From Hallella mizrahii (GTDB lineage Bacteria; Bacteroidota; Bacteroidia; Bacteroidales; Bacteroidaceae): a DNA stretch of 64,000 nucleotides. A program made the position numbers and the translations under genes. Shown here piece by piece: positions 31,541 to 42,233 of the stretch. Location of the stretch: positions 1-64,000 of the forward strand of contig NZ_VUNG01000018.1 of the NCBI RefSeq assembly GCF_009695775.1, read 5' to 3'. The first letter of the stretch is position 1, and each line of letters begins with the position of its first letter. The notes under the pieces were generated by a model, which was not told where the DNA came from, ran no database searches, and saw only the letters and a list, made by a program, of their open reading frames with translations.

Positions 31541-33328
31541 ATGAAACGAATACAACATCTTATCCTCGGCATCCTCCTCGCCCTGCCAATGAGCACATGG
31601 GCACAGGGATGGCCCAGCGACTATAGCGGCGTTATGCTGCAGAGCTTCTACTGGGACAGCTACAATGACACACAATGGACCAACCTCACCACACAAGCTG
31701 ACGAGCTGTCTAAATACTTTAAACTCGTGTGGGTGCCTCAGAGCGGCTGGTGCAACGGAATGAAACAGATGGGCTATGCTGATATCTATTGGCTTGACCA
31801 GCACAGTGCCTTCGGTACTGAGGCGGAGCTCAAGAAGATGATAAGCACCTTCAAGGAAAAAGGTATAGGTACTATCGCTGATGTCGTCATCAATCACAAG
31901 AACGGTAAGTCAACATGGGTCGACTTCCCTAACGAGACATACACAAGTAAGACGACCGGTAAGACCTATACCCTTAGCTGGACCAACCCTTTGGCAGACA
32001 TATGTACCGGTGATGACGGCGGCAAGACCAAAAATGCAGGCTATAACGTATCTGGTGCTGCTGACACTGGTGATGACTTTGACGGTGCCCGCGACCTCGA
32101 CCACACTAATACCGAGGTTCAGAACAATATCAAGACATATCTTGACTTTCTCCTCAACGAGATGGGATACACAGGCTTCCGTTATGATATGACCGGCGGC
32201 TACTCACCGACATACACAAAAATGTACAACGAGTCAGCGAAGCCTTCCTTCAGCGTAGGAGAATACTGGCGTAGCGATGGCCTTTCCGGCCTGCAAAACT
32301 GGATAAACAACACCGGCAAGACAAGCGCTGCCTTCGACTTCCAGCTTAAATGGCTCATCAATAATGCCTTTAACAACAGTTCTTGGAGTACTCTTGCTAA
32401 TTATACAGCGCAGAGTCTTATCGGCAGCGGATACGCACAGTATGCCGTAACGTTTACGGATAACCATGATACATACCGTAACAGCAGCAACATGCTGAGA
32501 AACAATATCGAGGCCGCCAACGCCTATATTCTGACTATGCCGGGAACCCCTTGCGTCTTCATGAACCACTGGAAAGCTTATCGCAAACCAATCAAGAAGA
32601 TGATACTCGCCAGGAAACTTGCCGGAATATCCAACACCAGCAGCGTTACATCTTCCAAGGGAGAGAACGCTGGCTATTCCGTTACGGTCAGGGGCGACAA
32701 GGGCAGCGTGCTCCTCTGCCTCGGCACGACAACGGTGAGCACCAGCGGATATCAGCTTGCTGTGGAGGGCACTAATTATAAGATGTATGTCTCCAACGGC
32801 ATAGACATTAGCTCCATAAGTGCTGTCGACAATGAAGAGGAGACAAAGGTTACTCTTCCTGCCTGTGCTACGAAGATTACCGGCGCGAAGTACTACTGCT
32901 ACTTCGAGAAGCCGTCGAACTGGAAGACAACCATATACGCATGGCCTTGGAGTGAGAATGGCACTACGGTGAATGTCTACACCTCATGGCCCGGCTCAAC
33001 AGCGGATGTGACGAATGTCGGCACCAACCCGGCAACGGGAAACACGGTCTATCTGTGGAAGTACAACGGTACCAAGAGTGTTACGATGATAATCTTCAAC
33101 GAGGGTAAGGACGGTTCGCAGACCGGCAACCTCGAATTCAAGAACGGCAACTACTATACCGCAGCCGGTTACTACGGAAATGTGGAAGATGCTTCCACCG
33201 GTATCAGCAAGATAACTACTACAACGAATACCGTTGACGCTCCAATGTTTAACCTTGCCGGGCAGCGTGTGGGCAGCAACTATAAAGGTGTGGTGATACA
33301 GAATGGAAAGAAAGTAGTGAGAAAGTAA
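31541..33328 (+). CDS. Secreted GH13 alpha-amylase with CBM26-like module and T9SS-like C-terminal tail
   Basis: GVMLQSFYWDSYNDTQW, ADVVINHKNG, GFRYDMTGGY, FTDNHDTYR; tail FNLAGQRVGSNYKGVVIQNGKKVVRK. Confidence 0.9.
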   Translation: MKRIQHLILGILLALPMSTWAQGWPSDYSGVMLQSFYWDSYNDTQWTNLTTQADELSKYFKLVWVPQSGWCNGMKQMGYADIYWLDQHSAFGTEAELKKMISTFKEKGIGTIADVVINHKNGKSTWVDFPNETYTSKTTGKTYTLSWTNPLADICTGDDGGKTKNAGYNVSGAADTGDDFDGARDLDHTNTEVQNNIKTYLDFLLNEMGYTGFRYDMTGGYSPTYTKMYNESAKPSFSVGEYWRSDGLSGLQNWINNTGKTSAAFDFQLKWLINNAFNNSSWSTLANYTAQSLIGSGYAQYAVTFTDNHDTYRNSSNMLRNNIEAANAYILTMPGTPCVFMNHWKAYRKPIKKMILARKLAGISNTSSVTSSKGENAGYSVTVRGDKGSVLLCLGTTTVSTSGYQLAVEGTNYKMYVSNGIDISSISAVDNEEETKVTLPACATKITGAKYYCYFEKPSNWKTTIYAWPWSENGTTVNVYTSWPGSTADVTNVGTNPATGNTVYLWKYNGTKSVTMIIFNEGKDGSQTGNLEFKNGNYYTAAGYYGNVEDASTGISKITTTTNTVDAPMFNLAGQRVGSNYKGVVIQNGKKVVRK

Positions 33329-33410
33329 AAGCCCTTCCCTAAAGCCCTTCCCTAACCCTCCCCAAGGGGAGGGAATGGCAATACCCGAAAGGGTGGATTG
33401 CGGTTTTGAT

Positions 33411-33513
33411 GTAGGGGCGGGCTTTATGCCCGTCCTAACTCTCTTGAAAGTAATCTTTTGATATGAGGAAGATGCCATTCGGGGGTTAGGACGGGCATAA
33501 AGCCCGCCCCTAC
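33411..33513. repeat. 29-bp perfect inverted repeat (45-nt spacer), each arm itself a hairpin
   Basis: GTAGGGGCGGGCTTTATGCCCGTCCTAAC at 33411-33439 and its reverse complement at 33485-33513. Confidence 0.9.
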
Positions 33514-33537
33514 GGCGTTACCCCCTGGTTGTACATT

Positions 33538-34113
33538 TTAGTACAGCAGTACCAGTCCGGCGAAGGCGGCGTAGCCAATCATGCGGATAGGGTTGATGTG
33601 TAGCCAGTAGGTACCCACAAACGTAGCGACGAAGAGCGCTACGCTGATGGAAAACTGCCAGGGATTCTCTGCCCAGGACGAGAAGTTCTCCTTGTCGAGA
33701 AGCATCAACGTAGCGGCAGCAAGCAGGCCGACGACCCCCGGGCGCAATCCTAAGAAGATATGCTGAACCGTCGGCGTATTCATATACTTCATAAACATCC
33801 GTGCGATGACGATCATCATGATGAACGAGGGCAGCACCAGCGCAAAGGTAGCAGTGGCTGATCCCAGCGTCGACATCATCATGCCGTAGCCCGCATTGTT
33901 TACCGCGGTATAGCCGCAGTAGGTGGCGGAGTTGATGCCTACGGGTCCCGGCGTCATCTGTGAGATGGCGACGATGTTGGTGAACTCTGCCGTCGACAGC
34001 CATCCATGGACGTGCACGGTCTCGTTCTGAATGAGCGAGAGCATGCCGTAGCCGCCGCCGAAGCCGAAGAGGCCGATGAGGAAGAACGTATAGAAGAGTT
34101 GCAGAAAGATCAT
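33538..34113 (-). CDS. Chromate transporter family protein
   Basis: FFLIGLFGFGGGYGMLSLIQ, AISQMTPGPVGINSATYCGY. Confidence 0.88.
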   Translation of the reverse strand: MIFLQLFYTFFLIGLFGFGGGYGMLSLIQNETVHVHGWLSTAEFTNIVAISQMTPGPVGINSATYCGYTAVNNAGYGMMMSTLGSATATFALVLPSFIMMIVIARMFMKYMNTPTVQHIFLGLRPGVVGLLAAATLMLLDKENFSSWAENPWQFSISVALFVATFVGTYWLHINPIRMIGYAAFAGLVLLY

Positions 34114-34116
34114 AGA

Positions 34117-34656
34117 TTATTCGTTGATGAGATACTTACCGTAGACATAACCGCCCAGTCCTGTGGCGATGATAATCCAGATAGGGTTGACGTGGAGTCC
34201 CCAGATGAGCAATGCCGAGGCAATGGGAATCCAGCAGTTGGACAGGGTGATATGGGCACTCTTGGCCAGTGTGAATGTCGGTGCGGCAATGAGCGCCACC
34301 ACGGCGGGACGTATGCCACGGAACATCGCCTCTACCCAGTGCCATTCCATGATGTGATGCAGAAACATGGCGATGGCAAGGATGATGAGAAAGGAGGGTA
34401 GGGCAGAACCCAACGTGGTGCACAGCGCGCCCTTCTTGCCCTTGAGCTTATAGCCGACAAAGGTGGCCAGGTTGATGGCGAACACACCGGGACAGCTCTG
34501 TGCCACGGCGACGTAGTCGATAAACTCCTCCTTCTTGATCCAATGATATTTGTCCACGACATCAGCCTCAATGATGGGCAGCATGGCGTAGCCGCCCCCC
34601 AAGGTGAAGGCTCCGATCTTGAAGAAAGTGGTAAAGAGCAGAGAATATGAACTCAT
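34117..34656 (-). CDS. Chromate transporter family protein
   Basis: FFKIGAFTLGGGYAMLPIIE, AVAQSCPGVFAINLATFVGY. Confidence 0.88.
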   Translation of the reverse strand: MSSYSLLFTTFFKIGAFTLGGGYAMLPIIEADVVDKYHWIKKEEFIDYVAVAQSCPGVFAINLATFVGYKLKGKKGALCTTLGSALPSFLIILAIAMFLHHIMEWHWVEAMFRGIRPAVVALIAAPTFTLAKSAHITLSNCWIPIASALLIWGLHVNPIWIIIATGLGGYVYGKYLINE

Positions 34657-34788
34657 CTGATAATGGATACTTACTTTTGTGTAAACGCTCCGCTTGGCGG
34701 AATAGAGAATATTTCCGGATATAATATATATATGGTATTCGTTTATATTCTTAATGCCATCGACGATGGCACGTTTAAAGCTATAAAA

Positions 34789-34828
34789 GTCCCCGTCACA
34801 CGTTTCTTTCGGAGCGTGTGAGGGGGAC
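34789..34828 (-). terminator. Terminator downstream of purL
   Basis: GTCCCCGTCACACG..CGTGTGAGGGGGAC. Confidence 0.65.
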
Positions 34829-34841
34829 GATCTGTTCTTGC

Positions 34842-37800
34842 TTACTTCTTGCAGTTCTCAATCCACTTACGTGCATTGACGAAAGCTTCTATCCACGGCG
34901 TGACATCGTCGTTGCGGTGCTTAGCCGGATACCATGCGTTCTGCCAAGGGAAGATGGCGCGCTCGGGGTGCGGCATCATGGCCAGATGGCGGCCGTCGGC
35001 CGAGCAGATGCCAGCCACGTTGTAGTCCGAGCCGTTGGGGTTGCCGGGATACTCAGCGTAGTTGTACTTTGCCACGACGTTGTAGTGGTCCTCAGGTTCG
35101 GGCAGATAGAAACGACCCTCGCCGTGAGCCACCCAGATGCCGAGCTTGTCGCCGCTCAGACTGCCGAGCATCACGCTGTTGTTCTGTGGAATGCTCAGTC
35201 CGAGGAACTGGCTTTCGAACTTCTGGCTGACGTTGTGCGTCAGGTGCGCGCGGTGCTTATGCTCCGGGTTGATGAGGTTGAGTTCCACCATCAGCTGGCA
35301 GCCATTGCAGATACCGAGGCTCAGCGTGTCCTTGCGGGCATAGAACTTGTCAAGAGCTTCCTTAGCTTTCGGGTTGTAGAGGAAGGCACCAGCCCATCCC
35401 TTAGCCGAGCCGAGCACGTCGCTGTTGGAGAATCCACCGCAGAACACGATCATGTTTACCTCTTCGAGCGTCTCGCGGCCACTGATGAGGTCGGTCATCA
35501 TCACGTCCTTCACGTCGAAGCCTGCCAGCCACAGCGTGTAGGCCATCTCGCGCTCACCGTTGGTGCCTTTCTCACGGATGATGGCAGCCTTAGGACGTGC
35601 AGCCTGCTGAGCGTTGTCTTTCCAACGGTCGGGGTTGAGGCCGAGCGACTCGAAGGAACCCTTGAAGTCCTTGCCGAACTTCATCTCCAGCGGTTGCTTC
35701 TTATAGTTGAGATAGCGCTTGCGTGCCATGCCATTCATGCTCTGGTCGCGGTCGAGGAGATAAGAGGTACGATACCAAACGTCGCGCAGCGCGTCGATGT
35801 CGAATTCGTGGCTGTAGTTGCCCTTGACCACGACGATCTTGCGCTCGTGTGGCGTAGGATAAGCGATCTTGGCGTAGCCGATGCCGTTGTCTTCGAGATA
35901 CTCGCGCAGCTCCTTCTTGTGCTGGTCAGAAACCTGGATGACCACACCGGGGTTCTCGGCGAAGAGCATCTTCACGATGTCGTCGCTCTCAGGCTCCACA
36001 TCGTGGAGGTTGACATGCAAACCGCCTTCTGTGTTGGCGAAGGTCATCTCCAGCAGCGTGGTGATGAGACCACCAGCACTCACGTCGTGACCTGCCATGA
36101 TCCATCCCTTGCCGATGAGCTCCTGCACGGCATTGAAGCAGTCGGCAAAGTACTCGCTGTTCTTCACCGTAGGCACGTCGCTGCCGATGCGGCCGAGGCT
36201 CTGCGCGAAGGCTGAGCCGCCGAGGCGCTGCTCGTCGAAGCTGAAGTCTATATAATATAAGGAGGAGTTCTTGTCGTTGACAACCACGGGGCTGACGACC
36301 TTCTTCACGTCGCTGACCTCTGCACCACTGGTGACGATGACAGTTCCCGGAGCGATGATCTTGCGTCCGTCGGGATATTGCTGGCTCAGCGAGAGAGAGT
36401 CCTTGCCCGTCGGCACGTTGAGTCCGAGCTCACAGCAGAAGTCGCTCAGAGCCTGCACACCGGCATAGAGACGGGCGTCCTCACCTTTCTGGCTGCGGCA
36501 CGGCCACATCCAGTTGGCGCTGAGGTTGATGTTCTGTACAGGATAAGGATGGTCGTGATCAGTGGCGATTGGTGCCCAGATGATATTGGTCAAGCTCTCT
36601 GCCACGCTGAGCACACTGCCTGCGGCAGCGTCGGCCATACCGGCCTGAGGAGCATGCCCCAGTGCGGTGGCGATGCCTTGCTTGCCACGGTAGTCGAGTG
36701 CCACCACGCCACAGTCTGACAATGGCAGCTGTATCTGGCCCTGTGTCTGCTGGCGGGCTACCTTACCCGTCACCGAGCGGTCTACTTTGTTGGTCAGCCA
36801 GTCCTTGCAGGCCACAGCTTCGAGCTGCAACACGCGGTTGAGGTATTCATCAATGTGGTCGGCCGAGTAGGTCACGTCCTCGTAGTGGTGCTCGACGGTT
36901 TCGTCGACCATCACGGTCTTGGGCGAGTGGCCGAACATCTGAGCCACGTCGAGGTCGAAAGGCTTCACGCCGTCGCCCTGTACAAAGCTGAAGTGGGCGT
37001 CGCCCGTAGTCTTACCGACGACATACAGCGGGGCACGCTCGCGCTCAGCGATCTTCTCTACGTGCTCAAGGTGCTTTTCGTCGATGAGCAGTCCCATGCG
37101 CTCTTGGCTCTCGTTGGCGATGATCTCCTTGGCAGAGAGTGTCTTGTCGCCGATAGGCAGCTTGGTCATGTCGATCTCGCCACCGCAGTCCTCGACAAGC
37201 TCAGAGAGGCAGTTGAGGTGTCCGGCGGAGCCATGGTCATGAATGGAAACCACTGGGTTGACGTCTTCCTCGACGAGGGCACGCACGAGGTTATAGGCAC
37301 GCTTCTGCATCTCAGGGTTGGCGCGCTGCACAGCGTTGAGCTCAATGCCGTTGCTGTAGCGTCCGGTATCTACCGACGAAACGCTACCGCCACCGAGTCC
37401 GATGCGATAGTTGTCACCGCCGACGACGACGATGTCATTGCCGGTTTGTGGCTCCTTTTTCAGGCAGTCACGTTTCTTGCCGTAGCCCACGCCGCCGGCG
37501 AGCATGATCACCTTGTCGTAGCCATAGACCTCACCAGCCTGCTCGCCCTCGACAGGCTTGCCGTCAGCAGTCGTGGCGGTGTCGCCCGTGGTGCTCTGAT
37601 ACTCAAAGGTCAGCAGCGAACCGGTGATCAGTGGCTGACCGAACTTGTTGCCGAAGTCCGAGGCACCGTTGGAAGCCTTGATGAGGATCTGCTCCGGAGT
37701 CTGATAGAGCCATGGACGTGGTGCGATCTTGTCCTCCCAGTCGCGTCCTGCCGTGTCGTTGTCGGTCTTCAGACGTGGGTAGCTGGTCATGTAGACCGCT

Positions 37801-38654
37801 GTACCGGCGATAGGCCATGAGCCTACGCCACCGCCCATACGGTCGCGGATCTCACCGCCCGTACCCGTAGCGGCACCGTTGAACGGCTCCACCGTGGTGG
37901 GGAAGTTGTGAGTCTCGGCTTTCAGCGAGATGACGCTTTCGATAGGCTTCACGCGGAACCAGTCGCTCGTGCTCTGGTCTTCCGGTGCGAACTGCTCGAT
38001 CTCGGGTCCCTGTGCGAAGGCCACGTTGTCCTTATAGGCCGAGAGGATCTTGCCCGGATTTTCTTTAGTGGTCTTCTTGATGAGTGCGAAAAGGCTTGAG
38101 GGACGCTCCTCGCCGTCGATGACAAACGAGCCGCCGAAGATCTTGTGACGGCAGTGCTCAGAGTTGATCTGTGCGAAGCCGAAGATCTCGGAGTCGGTCA
38201 GTGGGCGTCCGTTTTGCTTTTCTATCTTATGGAGATATTCTATTTCCTCAGGACTCAGCGCGAGGCCCTCCTCCTCGTTGTACTTCTCGATGTCGTCGAC
38301 GTGCTTGATGGGCTCAGGCTCGTGGTTGACGGTGAAGATAGTCTGGTCCAGACCTTTGTACATACGCTGGAGCATGGGATCGTGCTCGGCGTCCTCGCTT
38401 TTGACGGGGAAGTACTCCTCAATACGCGAAATGCCGGTGAGACTCATGTTTTGCGTGATCTCAACGGCATTTGTGCTCCATGGTGTAATCATTTCGCGGC
38501 GTGGTCCGACGAAGAAGCCGTCCAGCTTCTCGTCGCTGAGCATCTCGGCGTCGCCGTAGAGCCAGCACAGTTCCTGCTTCTCCTGCTCACTGGGCTGGTG
38601 GTCCATCTCAGTGGCAATGACAGTCTCCTTCGGAGTCTTAAAGAAAAGAATCAT
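34842..38654 (-). CDS. purL: Phosphoribosylformylglycinamidine synthase
   Basis: 1270 aa; KAETHNFPTTVEPFNGAATGTGGEIRDRMGGGVGSWPIAGTA; C-terminal GATase FCGGFSNSDVLGSAKGWA, GICNGCQLM. Confidence 0.97.
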   Translation of the reverse strand: MILFFKTPKETVIATEMDHQPSEQEKQELCWLYGDAEMLSDEKLDGFFVGPRREMITPWSTNAVEITQNMSLTGISRIEEYFPVKSEDAEHDPMLQRMYKGLDQTIFTVNHEPEPIKHVDDIEKYNEEEGLALSPEEIEYLHKIEKQNGRPLTDSEIFGFAQINSEHCRHKIFGGSFVIDGEERPSSLFALIKKTTKENPGKILSAYKDNVAFAQGPEIEQFAPEDQSTSDWFRVKPIESVISLKAETHNFPTTVEPFNGAATGTGGEIRDRMGGGVGSWPIAGTAVYMTSYPRLKTDNDTAGRDWEDKIAPRPWLYQTPEQILIKASNGASDFGNKFGQPLITGSLLTFEYQSTTGDTATTADGKPVEGEQAGEVYGYDKVIMLAGGVGYGKKRDCLKKEPQTGNDIVVVGGDNYRIGLGGGSVSSVDTGRYSNGIELNAVQRANPEMQKRAYNLVRALVEEDVNPVVSIHDHGSAGHLNCLSELVEDCGGEIDMTKLPIGDKTLSAKEIIANESQERMGLLIDEKHLEHVEKIAERERAPLYVVGKTTGDAHFSFVQGDGVKPFDLDVAQMFGHSPKTVMVDETVEHHYEDVTYSADHIDEYLNRVLQLEAVACKDWLTNKVDRSVTGKVARQQTQGQIQLPLSDCGVVALDYRGKQGIATALGHAPQAGMADAAAGSVLSVAESLTNIIWAPIATDHDHPYPVQNINLSANWMWPCRSQKGEDARLYAGVQALSDFCCELGLNVPTGKDSLSLSQQYPDGRKIIAPGTVIVTSGAEVSDVKKVVSPVVVNDKNSSLYYIDFSFDEQRLGGSAFAQSLGRIGSDVPTVKNSEYFADCFNAVQELIGKGWIMAGHDVSAGGLITTLLEMTFANTEGGLHVNLHDVEPESDDIVKMLFAENPGVVIQVSDQHKKELREYLEDNGIGYAKIAYPTPHERKIVVVKGNYSHEFDIDALRDVWYRTSYLLDRDQSMNGMARKRYLNYKKQPLEMKFGKDFKGSFESLGLNPDRWKDNAQQAARPKAAIIREKGTNGEREMAYTLWLAGFDVKDVMMTDLISGRETLEEVNMIVFCGGFSNSDVLGSAKGWAGAFLYNPKAKEALDKFYARKDTLSLGICNGCQLMVELNLINPEHKHRAHLTHNVSQKFESQFLGLSIPQNNSVMLGSLSGDKLGIWVAHGEGRFYLPEPEDHYNVVAKYNYAEYPGNPNGSDYNVAGICSADGRHLAMMPHPERAIFPWQNAWYPAKHRNDDVTPWIEAFVNARKWIENCKK

Positions 38655-38700
38655 AGTCTCTCTAAAGTTTTATATGAAAGATGTTGTAATATTACAAGTG

Positions 38701-38708
38701 CAAAGATA
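38701..38708 (-). promoter_or_regulatory. -7 element TATCTTTG of purL
   Basis: TAnnTTTG on minus strand. Confidence 0.5.
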
Positions 38709-38792
38709 CAAGAAATTATCGATAAATCACAATCTGAAGATTCAATTTTTAGGGTTGTAGTATGTATTTCTCCGGTTTCCCAACTTCCTGTT

Positions 38793-41360
38793 CTATAAAT
38801 GTATCAGCAATTTGATCAAAGCGACACGTCCCCTGAGTGGCAGTCGGGAGTAGATGGTGTTCACCCCGGCGTTTTGTCTGATGATATAGTTTCGTTCGTT
38901 GAGTACATTCTCCACATAGCATTTAGCCTCGAATCTTTTACTGATTTTGTAGCTTGCTTCTGCATCAAACAGATGGCAATTCTTGTATTTCGACGGCTCC
39001 ACCTCATTGATCATGCTTTGGCATTTCAACTTAATGTTCCAGTGCTTTGATGGAAAGAAAAATATCGACGACTCGCTTTTGAGTGACGAGAGCACGTCGG
39101 AGTGGTTGTAGTTGTTGCGTTCCCAATAGAGAAAGTCTGTAGCCGCCAGGTTCAGCCGCAGCCACGACAGCTTTTGCCATGTGGCGTTGATGCCCATACT
39201 GACTATGTGGGAACGGTTGCCGGTGACCACTCCTGACTGGGACAGCGGATAGGTTGAGAGACTATATGACAACTGAGTCTTGAGCGTCAAGCCGGCATCA
39301 GAGAGGCTTTTGCTCACTTCAGCGTTGCTCAGGAATGTGCGTCGGTGGTTATTCTCGGCCACCTCAGAGACGTAAGTCTTCGTTTCGGTATATTCGAAAT
39401 TTTCGTAGCACTCTCGCCGCTCATCGATATACGATGCCGAGACGTTGAAGAAGAGCATGGTAGCCAGGTCTTGGTAGTAGAAGCCGCCGAAGAGCGAGCT
39501 GCTTTTGCTAAAGAAGAGCTGATTGCTTGTCTCGTACCATGAGCGGTAGGAAGTCCTCACCGGATCGAGGGCATAGAAGCTGCCGGGAGTGTCGCTCTTG
39601 CTCAGATCCATCGACAATTTTATTTTCCAGTGTGGTGACAGCACATATTTGAAATGTAGGGCCGGACAGAGAAACGGCATCTCCCTTGTCTTCTCGCTTT
39701 GTGCGGTTACCGAGGCGTAGAGCCACCCCATGGTCATTTCGAAGGTCGCATAGCACTCTTTACCCCAGGAAATGGTGTAGCTGGGTTGCAGCTGATAGTT
39801 GTCCCGACGGCGTTGCACCGTATCTTCTGCCCTGTATTGGTGATAGGCATGGTTGACGAGAGCCTTGACGTCGACATAGCGTCCCCAAAGAGGGAACGAG
39901 GTGGAAAAGACGTTCTTCGATGTCCACGAACGCAGAGACAACGGTTCCTCTGCATAGTAGTCTTTTATCGAGTCAGCGAGGCAACACAGCATCTCGTGAC
40001 GGACGTAGTATCTGGTGAGTGATTTGAATTGTATGGCATTCTGTCCCAGGGTAAACGCTGCGGTGAGATAGTTTTGTAAATAGGTTGGTCGCGCGTGTAC
40101 GTGCTCACGAATATCCTTCTCGTTGCTGGTCAGGTGGTTGTCAACGTCATAGTTGTTGTAGGAGTAGCGCAACTCGTTGGAGAGAAACACCTTTTTGGTG
40201 TTTAGCTCATATCTGATGATGGGCAACAACGTCAATGTACGTCTGTTCAGACGGTTGTCTTCGTGGAGCTGTGTCGTAGTCATGCCTCCATAGGTATAGT
40301 CATACAGGCTGTTATACCCTGATCGGTCTTTATAAGCCAGCATGTTGAAGCGCAGCGTGGCATCGGTGGAGAGGTTGACAAGATAGTTGAGGCCGCCGGT
40401 ATATGACTTATTGGTGGCGTATCGGTTGACGGGAAGGCTTTCCTGAAAGGACGTGCCGCGTAACAGTGACGTGGGCGTAGGCTCGTAAGCGTCCAGATCG
40501 GTGACGTCGATATGTTCTTGCGTCTCCTCAGAGAGGTCCTTCCCGCTGTTGTTCATCTTTCCGGTCACCATCAGCTGACTGCCACCGAGAATCTGAGTGA
40601 GAAAGAGACTATTGTCCCATACTGTTCCTTGTCCACTTCCCAATCCTCCAGCCGCTTCACCGAAGGGACGTGCGCGGTGGCTTTTGTCCAACTTGATGTT
40701 CAGTGCGGCTTTGTCACTGATTTGTTTTCCTTGCAGCACCTTGACGGGCTGGTGGTTTTCCATGACCTCTACGCTTTTCACCGCTTCCACGGGCATGTTG
40801 CGGGTAGCCTGATTATAGCTGTTGGCTAAGAGGTCTTTGCCTTCAATATAAAACTTGTTGATGGCTTTGCCTTGGTATGACACGATTCCGTTGTCTGACA
40901 CGTTGATGCCGGGCAGCTTTTTCAGAACGTCTTCGAGATAAGTGTCGCCCGCCTTGGCAAAGGCACGGACGTCATAGACCAGCGTGTCTCCTAAGGCTCT
41001 GATGGCGGGTGCCTTGATGGTGATCTCCCTTAGAGCCACTCCTGTCTGAGCAAGCAATACAGAATGGCACCGGCCGTCGGCAAACGCTGATGCGTGGAGT
41101 TCTTGCTTCTTATATCCCAAGGCGTAAAACTCCAGCACGTCGTCCTTGCCGGCCTTGACCGACAGTGCTCCGTCGTTATTGGCCAAAGCATAGCCTGCCA
41201 TCTTTCCATTGCTGAAAACGCGGCACGCAGCACCTCCTAAAGCATGATGGCTCAGGGAATCGCGGACAAGAAACGTCAATGTGGATGCTTTTTGGGATCC
41301 TTGACCCCAACAGGCATCCACACTGAGTAAGATGAGTAAAGTGAGATAGCTTCTGAGCAT
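38793..41360 (-). CDS. TonB-dependent-receptor-like outer membrane beta-barrel protein
   Basis: Carboxypeptidase-regulatory-like N-term, plug-like YLEDVLKKLPGINVSDNGIVSYQGKAINKFYIEGKDLL; adjacent to GLPGLI gene. Confidence 0.85.
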   Translation of the reverse strand: MLRSYLTLLILLSVDACWGQGSQKASTLTFLVRDSLSHHALGGAACRVFSNGKMAGYALANNDGALSVKAGKDDVLEFYALGYKKQELHASAFADGRCHSVLLAQTGVALREITIKAPAIRALGDTLVYDVRAFAKAGDTYLEDVLKKLPGINVSDNGIVSYQGKAINKFYIEGKDLLANSYNQATRNMPVEAVKSVEVMENHQPVKVLQGKQISDKAALNIKLDKSHRARPFGEAAGGLGSGQGTVWDNSLFLTQILGGSQLMVTGKMNNSGKDLSEETQEHIDVTDLDAYEPTPTSLLRGTSFQESLPVNRYATNKSYTGGLNYLVNLSTDATLRFNMLAYKDRSGYNSLYDYTYGGMTTTQLHEDNRLNRRTLTLLPIIRYELNTKKVFLSNELRYSYNNYDVDNHLTSNEKDIREHVHARPTYLQNYLTAAFTLGQNAIQFKSLTRYYVRHEMLCCLADSIKDYYAEEPLSLRSWTSKNVFSTSFPLWGRYVDVKALVNHAYHQYRAEDTVQRRRDNYQLQPSYTISWGKECYATFEMTMGWLYASVTAQSEKTREMPFLCPALHFKYVLSPHWKIKLSMDLSKSDTPGSFYALDPVRTSYRSWYETSNQLFFSKSSSLFGGFYYQDLATMLFFNVSASYIDERRECYENFEYTETKTYVSEVAENNHRRTFLSNAEVSKSLSDAGLTLKTQLSYSLSTYPLSQSGVVTGNRSHIVSMGINATWQKLSWLRLNLAATDFLYWERNNYNHSDVLSSLKSESSIFFFPSKHWNIKLKCQSMINEVEPSKYKNCHLFDAEASYKISKRFEAKCYVENVLNERNYIIRQNAGVNTIYSRLPLRGRVALIKLLIHL

Positions 41361-42233
41361 CTATTCCAATTCCATGGGATTATAGGGTTTGGCAAAGACA
41401 GTGGCTTTCGTTTCTTCAGGTACTATCACGTCTGTGCTGGTCAATGCTCCCGCAGGGTCGGCACAATAGTTCTTGTAGATCTGTCTTACCGTTTTTCTAT
41501 TAGTCTTGATAATTTCTTTCTCAGACCACAAATAGATGGGGCGAGGTCCATTGACTTTTTGGAAGCCATTGAGCAGAAAATCAAATTGGTTTTGTGTGTC
41601 TGTGACACGAAGTACAAGTCCAGGCAGGCCGTTGAACTTATAAGGGCCGTAAGGCATGGTGATCTCCGGAGCATACCATGCCACATAGTCTCGGCCGAAA
41701 AGAGAAGTCTTGGCCTTATTGCACTTGTAGCCGTTGATGATGGTGTCACCTTCCAATAGCTGCCAGTTCAGTTTCGGGCAATTCTCATCATATTGATACA
41801 ATTGGGTGAGTCCTGCCGTGCGTTGTATGATCTCTTTGTTCGTCTTCTTGTCCCAAATAATGTTTTCCATGAACTTCTCTTTTCTGAGAAGAGGCAACAA
41901 TTGGGAAGTTGTTTCCATTACTGTGATCTGTCTTTGTGCACCTTCGTCATAGATGGAGTCAAAGGACAATCGGTATCTGTCTCCAAAGCGGTTATATCGG
42001 TCGCCTATCTCCAAAATGGTTTCTCCATGACGCTTGGAATTGGGATCTGCGGCATCACGGACATAGGTGTAGGCATAGGTGGCGATATATTTGGCTGGCC
42101 CTAAGATCTTCTTGGCTATCGTATCGCTTTTCATTCTCTTTTGTTTACCAGAATTTCCCCAGTCAATTGTCTGGGCCATAGAGGTGGCGGATAGGCCAAA
42201 TAGAAGAAAAAAAGATAATAAAATGTTGCGCAT
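41361..42233 (-). CDS. GLPGLI family protein
   Basis: YGPYKFNGLPGLVLRVTD signature motif. Confidence 0.9.
   Translation of the reverse strand: MRNILLSFFLLFGLSATSMAQTIDWGNSGKQKRMKSDTIAKKILGPAKYIATYAYTYVRDAADPNSKRHGETILEIGDRYNRFGDRYRLSFDSIYDEGAQRQITVMETTSQLLPLLRKEKFMENIIWDKKTNKEIIQRTAGLTQLYQYDENCPKLNWQLLEGDTIINGYKCNKAKTSLFGRDYVAWYAPEITMPYGPYKFNGLPGLVLRVTDTQNQFDFLLNGFQKVNGPRPIYLWSEKEIIKTNRKTVRQIYKNYCADPAGALTSTDVIVPEETKATVFAKPYNPMELE

Noticed and set aside
34818-36215. 465-aa plus-strand ORF
   Set aside because: Antisense to purL; composition rich in V/H/A/R typical of a shadow ORF, no domain pattern.
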